Positions 58,617-64,000 of a stretch of DNA of 64,000 nucleotides are shown here, in pieces. The DNA is from CAKZML01 sp963823435 (GTDB lineage: Bacteria > Pseudomonadota > Gammaproteobacteria > Steroidobacterales > BM003). The translations under genes were made by a program, and so were the position numbers. The stretch covers positions 1,612,001 through 1,676,000 of the forward strand of contig CAWGLN010000001.1 of the NCBI GenBank assembly GCA_963823435.1, in the 5' to 3' direction. Below the pieces are notes generated by a model. The model was not told the DNA's origin. It saw only the letters and a list, made by a program, of their open reading frames with translations, and did no database searches. Each line of letters begins with the position of its first letter. Within the stretch, counting starts at the first letter, position 1.

Positions 58617-59693
58617 ATGCACATAAAATCCAATGATTTCCAGGTGACGGTGGCCAGTCTTCTGTTCGAGCCCGAGTACTACTTGTTTGACTTTTCCCCC
58701 AATGGCGCAACCTCCAGGTTCCTGATCGTTACTGAAGAAAAACTGCGTCTGGCTCCATTCATCGATATTCATCTTGAGCCACTGGCCCAGGCCAGCTTCA
58801 GTGTTAGTTCGAAGAAATTGTTTTCACTGGAGGGGCAGCACGACCTGGTGCGCCCGCCAATTCATTTCATTTTTCACCATGCATTTGTGTGCTCAACATT
58901 GTTGGCGCGCTGCCTGGATCAAATAGACGCGTTTTTTAGTCTGAAGGAACCGTGGATACTGCGTCGTTTATCCGACCACAAGCGCGGCCAAAAGAGGGCC
59001 CTGCCAGAAGCCCAATGGCGGGAGCTTTTTACTCGCAATCTCGCGCTGTTGTCGAAAAATTACCGCAGCGGTCGATCCAGTGTAATCAAGGCCACCAACG
59101 TGGCCAATAACCTGATTGCAGATGTTTTGCAGTGGTTGCCTGAAAGCAAGGTTGTCTACCTTTACTCGGAGCTGGGAGATTTCCTGGTATCGAATCTGAA
59201 GAAGCCTGCTGACACCCAGCAGAAAATGCCCTGGTTGCTGTCCGAGTTTATGCGCGATAGTGATTTTGGCGATCGTTTCAAGCAGTTTGCCAATACCGAT
59301 CGCCTTTCCTTGCTCCAGGTCTGCGCCCTGATCTGGGTGAACAATATCTATTCACTCATGCGAGCCACCGAGAGATACGGGAGTGACGCATTAATTAAAT
59401 TGCATATGGATGACCTGCTTGGGGAACCCCCTGCCGCTTTGGAGCAGGTCAGCAGGCACTTCGGGTACGTGCCTTCGGCGGAAGAGATAAACATGATGAG
59501 CCGGCCTGAGGTGATGGGTACGAATGCCAAGAACCAGGCCCAGCGATACAACCGGAAGGTAAAGCAGCAGGAACGTCGCCAGGTCCTGCAGGCTTGCGGT
59601 TCGCAGATTCAGGATACACTCAACTGGATAGAGCCCCTCGTGAGGGAACTGGGGCTGCGTGAGTTTCTTGGGAAGCGCGGCGACGCTGGATAA
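58617..59693 (+). CDS. Divergent sulfotransferase-like protein
   Basis: 358 residues, starting at the ATG 58617. The sequence has a P-loop-like IHFIFHHAFVCSTLLARCLD, where the usual Pro-Arg-Thr-Gly is replaced by a His-Ala-Phe-Val-Cys-Ser-Thr loop, and KVVYLYSELGDFLVSNLKKP in the place of the 3'-phosphate-binding strand. The C-terminal helices resemble those of bacterial sulfotransferases. The replaced loop means PAPS binding is not assured. It follows the tandem pair by 114 bases in the same direction. Identification is by pattern and context. Confidence 0.6.
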   Translation: MHIKSNDFQVTVASLLFEPEYYLFDFSPNGATSRFLIVTEEKLRLAPFIDIHLEPLAQASFSVSSKKLFSLEGQHDLVRPPIHFIFHHAFVCSTLLARCLDQIDAFFSLKEPWILRRLSDHKRGQKRALPEAQWRELFTRNLALLSKNYRSGRSSVIKATNVANNLIADVLQWLPESKVVYLYSELGDFLVSNLKKPADTQQKMPWLLSEFMRDSDFGDRFKQFANTDRLSLLQVCALIWVNNIYSLMRATERYGSDALIKLHMDDLLGEPPAALEQVSRHFGYVPSAEEINMMSRPEVMGTNAKNQAQRYNRKVKQQERRQVLQACGSQIQDTLNWIEPLVRELGLREFLGKRGDAG

Positions 59694-59841
59694 GTAGATC
59701 AACAATTCCCATGGACTAAAGTAGCTACTTGCGCAATTGACGGCCTGCCAACAGGTAGCTCACAAGCGCCTGCAGTGGAACCGTGATCACAGACATATAC
59801 CACACATCTACCAGCTTGACGTCTGGCTGGGTGCCCTTCGC

Positions 59842-60807
59842 CTAGCTCAGTTCGATATGCCAGCCAGCAAGGAGCCCGTTGTCTTCCTTAAACGGCTGGC
59901 AGGAAAAATCACTGAAGGCCGAGGTCCTGGTCAGGGCGTGGAGCCGGTCAATCGCATCTCCGTCCAGACCGGCCTTGACCATGTCTTCAAGCCGTTTTCC
60001 TGCCATTTCAAAGTCCTCGCTCACCATGGCCAGGGTGCGCAGTCTTTGCTTGCTTTGTACGCGGGCTGCGCCCTGCGCAAGGGTGTTGATAGCCGCCAGC
60101 ATTTGCCTGGCGCATTCGCTATCCGGGTAACGCTTTTTCATGGCGGCCACACCCTCGTTCACCGAGCTTGATAGTGGCTTGGCCTTGTTAATGGCCACGC
60201 GCAATTCGTCCTGGTTCAGGGGATTGCCCAGGGCGCCGAAGTAGGCGCGTACCCGGCCGAACAGGTTCAGGTCTTTCAGGACTGCCCGGTAGACGTGTGC
60301 TTCAGAGCGTGCGGCCCTGAGCAGATTCGAATCGCTGTGGTGGGCAATGGCGACGAATTTCCCGCCGGGTACCAGTACCCGTCGGATTTCACCCAGGGTC
60401 TGGGGAATCTTGCAGTATTCCAGGCCGAACTGGGAACTTGCGAAATCAAAAGCCCCTTTATCGAAAGGCAGCTTTTCGCAGGCGGTATTGCTGCGAAAAT
60501 GTATCCCCGTGCGCAGGGCTTGTAGCTCCTCGCTGGCCGTGATCTGGGGGTTGATAGCGGCCAGGTCGCAGCCGGTGATGTGGAATGTCTTGTCCTGCTT
60601 TTGTGCGGTCTTGGCCGCCAGGATGGCCACCGCGCCGTTGCCGGTGGCGATGTCGAGTATGCGTGCGCCGTCGCCCAGGCGTTCAAATTGCGAAGACCAG
60701 AAATCGGCAATCACGCCCTTGTAATTGTCCGGCATGCCGGGGCCAAAAGTAGTAACAAAACCTTGTTGCCAGAAATCTGACCACTGGGGGACGGCTTGCG
60801 GCTTCAT
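59842..60807 (-). CDS. Class I SAM-dependent methyltransferase, paralogue B
   Basis: 321 residues from ATG 60807 (MKPQAVPQWSDFWQQGFVTT). ARILDIATGNGAVAILAAKT is the SAM-binding loop and KGAFDFASSQFGLEYCKIPQ the catalytic-side motif. FWxxxF, LDIATGNGAV and SQFGLEY are shared with methyltransferase A at 54250. No signal peptide. It closes the sulfotransferase block on the right and converges on the 58617 gene. Substrate unknown. Confidence 0.8.
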   Translation of the reverse strand: MKPQAVPQWSDFWQQGFVTTFGPGMPDNYKGVIADFWSSQFERLGDGARILDIATGNGAVAILAAKTAQKQDKTFHITGCDLAAINPQITASEELQALRTGIHFRSNTACEKLPFDKGAFDFASSQFGLEYCKIPQTLGEIRRVLVPGGKFVAIAHHSDSNLLRAARSEAHVYRAVLKDLNLFGRVRAYFGALGNPLNQDELRVAINKAKPLSSSVNEGVAAMKKRYPDSECARQMLAAINTLAQGAARVQSKQRLRTLAMVSEDFEMAGKRLEDMVKAGLDGDAIDRLHALTRTSAFSDFSCQPFKEDNGLLAGWHIELS

Positions 60808-60906
60808 ATGCCAGGGCTCCAGGTAAAATAAGGACGGGTTCCGAATCTATTCAGCAATTATGCAGAAAAAGATCCGGAACCGCTGCCCCGGGTTATCCCG
60901 TCGGTC

Positions 60907-62727
60907 CTAGGTGGACTGCTTTTCAGCCAGCCAGTCATTGACCACGCGATTGAGAATAGCCAATGGCATGGCGCCATTCTTCAGTATCACGTCATGGAAT
61001 TCCCGCACGTCGAAATTATCACCCAGGGTTTCCTCCGCCAGGGCTCGCAGTTTCATGATTTCGATCATGCCCACCTTGTAGGCGCAGGCCTGACCCGGCA
61101 TCACGATGTAGCGTTCGATTTCCGCGATGACATCGGATTCGGGTAAGCCGGTGTTGACCAGCATGTATTCAATGGCCTGTTCCCGGGTCCAGCGCGAATG
61201 ATGGATGCCGGTATCCACGACCAGGCGAACACCGCGGAACAATTCCGCCTGCAAGCGTCCCAGGTTGGTGTAGGGGTCTTTTTGGAAGCCGGCTTCCCAG
61301 GCTACTCTTTCCGAGTACAGGGCCCAGCCTTCAACGTAGGCGACAAAGGGCCCCATCTTGCGGAACAAGGGTAATTCTTCCTGCTCCATGGCCAGGGCGA
61401 CCTGGAAGTGATGACCGGGGATGCCCTCGTGGTAGGCCAGGGTACGCATCCCCAGCTTCGGTGTGGCCTTGATGTCGTACAGGTTGGCGTAAAAAATTCC
61501 CGGTCTGCTGCCGTCCATGGCCGGTTGGTTGTAATAGGCCCCGGCGGAGCTTTTTTCCTTGAATTCAGGAACCCGCTTTACCTCCAGTCCCGCTTCCGGA
61601 CGGATATTGAACCAGTCGTCCAGGCCGGCGCTGATCTCATCCAGGATAGTCTGGTAATCGGTCAGTATCTGTTCCCGTCCTTCATCAGTATCCGGATACA
61701 GGAAACGTTCCTCGGCCACGATCTCACCCAACAACTCGCCCACGGGGCGTGTCGTGTCATAACCTTCCGCAGCGAGAATCTCCAGCATCTCGCCCTGGAT
61801 ACGGGCGACCTCGGACAGACCCAGGTCGTGAATCTCGCCTGGACTCATTTCGCTGGTGGTCATCATCTGCAGCATAAAGGCGTAGAACTTGTCGCCGTTG
61901 GGCAGCTTCCAGACGCCGTCATCCGTCGTGGTCTTGGGACGAAGCCCGGTATAGTAATCGATGAATATCTGGTAGGCGGGGTAGACCGAGTTCTCTATCT
62001 GGCGGGTGTTCTCGGCCAGTAGTTCAGCCTGTTTGTCCCCGGAAATACCGGCTTCTTCCAGCTTGGTCTTGAACGAGGTCTGGAGAATGTTTTCAGAGGC
62101 CGGCGCACCCACGAACGCCTTCATTTCGTCCAGCACCTTATCCACCACGAAGGTCGGCGGCAGGATGCCCTTGTCCTCGCGGATTTTCAGGCCTTCCATT
62201 ATCTGGGTGAACTTCACGCCCAGCTTGGACAAGCGGGTGTTGTAGTCCTTTGCATCGCCTACGCTATTGATCGAGTGAGCGGATTCCATGAAGCTGGGGA
62301 AGTTGCTTTGCACCCCGAACATCTGGTTCAACGGGTAATCGTAATAGCGCCACTTGTCGACACCATCCTCCATGCGGGTGAGAAGCCAGTCCACCATGTC
62401 ATAGGAAAGTTGCTGCTGGTAAGGCAGTTCCTCGCGGTCGAACCCTCGCAATTCCTCACCAATTTTCTTCATTCTTGCCAGGGCTTTGTCGCCGGCGGCC
62501 TGGGATTCGTCGTCCAGGTCATCCTGGTGGAAGGTAATGCCGGCCTGCTCCAGTACATGCAGCTGGGTCAGGGTCTCGGGACTTTCGATGACGGTCTTTG
62601 CAAAAGCCCTGTTCAGGGCCATGTCGTAACTGGGCAGGGGGCCATACCACAGCCAGGTTCCGGCAAGCACTGCCAGCCCCAGGATGATGCCGAACGATAT
62701 TCCCAGCCATTTGAAAAATTTCTTCAT
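60907..62727 (-). CDS. DUF885 family protein, putative membrane-anchored metallopeptidase
   Basis: 606 residues from ATG 62727. An N-terminal helix (GISFGIILGLAVLAGTWLWY) anchors it to the membrane. RTLAYHEGIPGHHFQVALAM near residue 434 contains HExxxxHH, and ACAYKVGMIEIMKLRALAEE lies near the end, both typical of DUF885, which is close in sequence to zinc carboxypeptidases. It probably acts on peptides in the periplasm. The aldehyde dehydrogenase gene lies upstream on the same strand with 65 bases between. Intact. Confidence 0.88.
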   Translation of the reverse strand: MKKFFKWLGISFGIILGLAVLAGTWLWYGPLPSYDMALNRAFAKTVIESPETLTQLHVLEQAGITFHQDDLDDESQAAGDKALARMKKIGEELRGFDREELPYQQQLSYDMVDWLLTRMEDGVDKWRYYDYPLNQMFGVQSNFPSFMESAHSINSVGDAKDYNTRLSKLGVKFTQIMEGLKIREDKGILPPTFVVDKVLDEMKAFVGAPASENILQTSFKTKLEEAGISGDKQAELLAENTRQIENSVYPAYQIFIDYYTGLRPKTTTDDGVWKLPNGDKFYAFMLQMMTTSEMSPGEIHDLGLSEVARIQGEMLEILAAEGYDTTRPVGELLGEIVAEERFLYPDTDEGREQILTDYQTILDEISAGLDDWFNIRPEAGLEVKRVPEFKEKSSAGAYYNQPAMDGSRPGIFYANLYDIKATPKLGMRTLAYHEGIPGHHFQVALAMEQEELPLFRKMGPFVAYVEGWALYSERVAWEAGFQKDPYTNLGRLQAELFRGVRLVVDTGIHHSRWTREQAIEYMLVNTGLPESDVIAEIERYIVMPGQACAYKVGMIEIMKLRALAEETLGDNFDVREFHDVILKNGAMPLAILNRVVNDWLAEKQST

Positions 62728-62792
62728 TACTCAAAACTCCCAGTGCTCAGTCGTATTGTCTCTCTGACCCGACAAACAGTGCAGGTTCACCC

Positions 62793-64000
62793 TTACTCGA
62801 ATTCGATCCACGTGGTCTTCAATTCGGTGTAGTCGTTGAAGGCGTGCATGGACTTGTCGCGCCCGTTGCCGCTTTGCTTGAACCCGCCAAAGGGCACGGT
62901 CATGTCGCCGCCAAAGTAGTTGTTGATACCCATGGTGCCCACACGCACGGCCCCGGCCACCTTGTGGGCGGTGTTGATGTTGCGACTCCATACCGCGCCG
63001 GCCAGGCCATAGATCGAGTCGTTGGCGATACTGACCGCTTCGGCGGCGTCCTTGAACGTCAGTACCGATAGCACCGGGCCGAATATTTCTTCCCGGGCAA
63101 CCCGCATCTGGTTATTCACGCCGGCAAGAATGGTGGGCTCGTGGTAGTACCCGCCGGTCTCGGCCAGGCAGCGTCCGCCTCCAAATACCAGTTCGGCGCC
63201 TTCCTTGCGGCCCACATCCACATAGCCGGCCACGGTGTTGAACTGGCCTTCATCAATCATCGGTCCCATGGCAGTGGCAGGATCCAGCGGATCGCCAGGC
63301 ATCCAGTCGCCGGCCCTGGCAATGACCATGTCCAGGAACTTGTCGCGAACTTTTTCTTCAACAATAAGACGAGTGCCGGCAGTGCAGGTCTGGCCGCCGT
63401 TATAAAATACTGCAACTGCGGCCATGGCCGCGGCTGCTTCCAGGTTGGCGTCAGCAAATACGATGTTCGGGCTCTTACCGCCCAATTCCAGGAAGGTGCG
63501 CTTCAGGTTGGATTGTCCCGAGTACTGCATCAGCAACTGACCCACCGGGGTGGACCCGGTGAAAGTCAGGCCATCGATGTCCATATGGGTGGCCAGGTGC
63601 TTGCCCAGCGAGCCGCCGGGTCCGGGCAGGACGTGCAGTACTCCATCGGGCAAACCCGCCTCAGTGGCCAGGCGGGCAATGAACAAGGCGGACAGGGGTG
63701 TGTTGCTGGCCGGTTTCAGGACGACCGAGTTACCGGTAGCCAGGGCCGGGGCCAGTTTCCAGGCGGTGGTGGACAAGGGGAAGTTCCAGGGCACGATGGC
63801 CGCGACCACGCCCAGCGGCAGGCGCTGCACCAGGGCCAGGGTGTTGGCCGGTGTCGGCGGAATCTCGTCATACACCTTGTCGATCGCCTCACCGCTCCAG
63901 CGTATGGTGCGTACGGCGGCGGATACGTCGATATCCAGGGTATTGGAAATGGGTTTGCCTACGTCCAGGCACTCCAGCAGGGCCAGTTCCTCCCGGTGCT
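62793..64000 (-). CDS. Aldehyde dehydrogenase family protein, 5'-partial (PuuC/KauB-like)
   Basis: The C-terminal 402 codons are present and the frame is open to base 64000, so the start lies outside. Features: VVAAIVPWNFPLSTTAWKLA, FTGSTPVGQLLMQYSGQSNL, LELGGKSPNIVFADANLEAA (the general-base Glu), NGGQTCTAGTRLIVEEKVRD (catalytic Cys in TCTAGT) and FKQSGNGRDKSMHAFNDYTE followed by LKTTWIEFE at the C-terminus. The last motif is that of gamma-glutamyl-gamma-aminobutyraldehyde dehydrogenase-like enzymes (PuuC, KauB). It oxidises an amino-aldehyde with NAD(P). It precedes the DUF885 gene on the same strand. Confidence 0.85.
   Translation of the reverse strand, partial: HREELALLECLDVGKPISNTLDIDVSAAVRTIRWSGEAIDKVYDEIPPTPANTLALVQRLPLGVVAAIVPWNFPLSTTAWKLAPALATGNSVVLKPASNTPLSALFIARLATEAGLPDGVLHVLPGPGGSLGKHLATHMDIDGLTFTGSTPVGQLLMQYSGQSNLKRTFLELGGKSPNIVFADANLEAAAAMAAVAVFYNGGQTCTAGTRLIVEEKVRDKFLDMVIARAGDWMPGDPLDPATAMGPMIDEGQFNTVAGYVDVGRKEGAELVFGGGRCLAETGGYYHEPTILAGVNNQMRVAREEIFGPVLSVLTFKDAAEAVSIANDSIYGLAGAVWSRNINTAHKVAGAVRVGTMGINNYFGGDMTVPFGGFKQSGNGRDKSMHAFNDYTELKTTWIEFE

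Noticed and set aside
50785..60807. RiPP biosynthetic cluster
   Set aside because: Modifying enzymes are present, but no short precursor peptide gene, leader pattern or exporter could be found between them.
1..64000. tRNA, rRNA, CRISPR arrays, insertion sequences, integrase-type mobile genes
   Set aside because: No cloverleaf, array, transposase, integrase or terminal repeats were recognised by eye in any intergenic region; only a computed scan could exclude small ones.

Overview
The window looks like chromosomal DNA from a free-living, aerobic, probably marine gammaproteobacterium. The evidence is moderately high GC, lipoprotein and Sec signals of Gram-negative type, a TonB-dependent receptor, a phage-holin-family membrane protein, CspA, RecQ, a PBP4-type carboxypeptidase and many secreted or periplasmic peptidases (M3, zincin with a long HExxH motif, DUF885, P1/DmpA). 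I cannot name the genus from the sequence. I see no rRNA, tRNA, CRISPR array, insertion sequence or prophage.

Layout. 1-10.5 kb: a PEP/pyruvate-binding-domain protein and a serine hydrolase, two TPR proteins with a FlgO/TolB-like domain flanking a dacB-like gene, a small holin-family membrane protein, and a DUF3313-like lipoprotein. This stretch is very rich in single-base frame changes. 10.5-17.2 kb: a ribbon-helix-helix protein with a ParC-like partner, a cytochrome-like lipoprotein, cspA, a flavoprotein, a TetR regulator with twin operators, a persulfide dioxygenase-rhodanese fusion, and a membrane protein/ECF sigma/anti-sigma-like operon. 17.2-33 kb: a third FlgO-TPR protein, a P1 peptidase with a sodium:solute symporter, a beta-barrel protein, a zinc metalloprotease, a sortilin-like beta-propeller protein, a glutathionyl-hydroquinone-reductase-like protein and a metallo-beta-lactamase-fold hydrolase. 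33-50 kb: a VOC protein with a small lipoprotein, a saccharopine-dehydrogenase-like protein, a CNNM/CorC protein, a second sortilin-like protein, a cyclodeaminase, a Bax-type glucosaminidase, a nuclease, a universal stress protein, RecQ, a SEC-C microprotein and an M3 peptidase. 50-61 kb: a TonB receptor, two tandem TPR-sulfotransferases, a divergent sulfotransferase-like protein and two paralogous methyltransferases. 61-64 kb: a DUF885 protein and an aldehyde dehydrogenase that runs off the end.

How the genes may work together. Much of the window fits life on protein and peptide: secreted metalloproteases and dipeptidases, sortilin-like propellers that often accompany them, and peptide or amino-acid uptake and turnover. 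The 50.8-60.8 kb block is the most unusual part. It places sulfotransferases and methyltransferases of repeated type beside a TonB receptor and may be a small modification system. This is inference.

Quality warning. At least a dozen genes change reading frame where the protein continues in another frame, and these events are concentrated in 1-10.4 kb and 26-33 kb. I read most of them as single-base indels in a draft consensus rather than gene death. Coordinates for those genes span all pieces.
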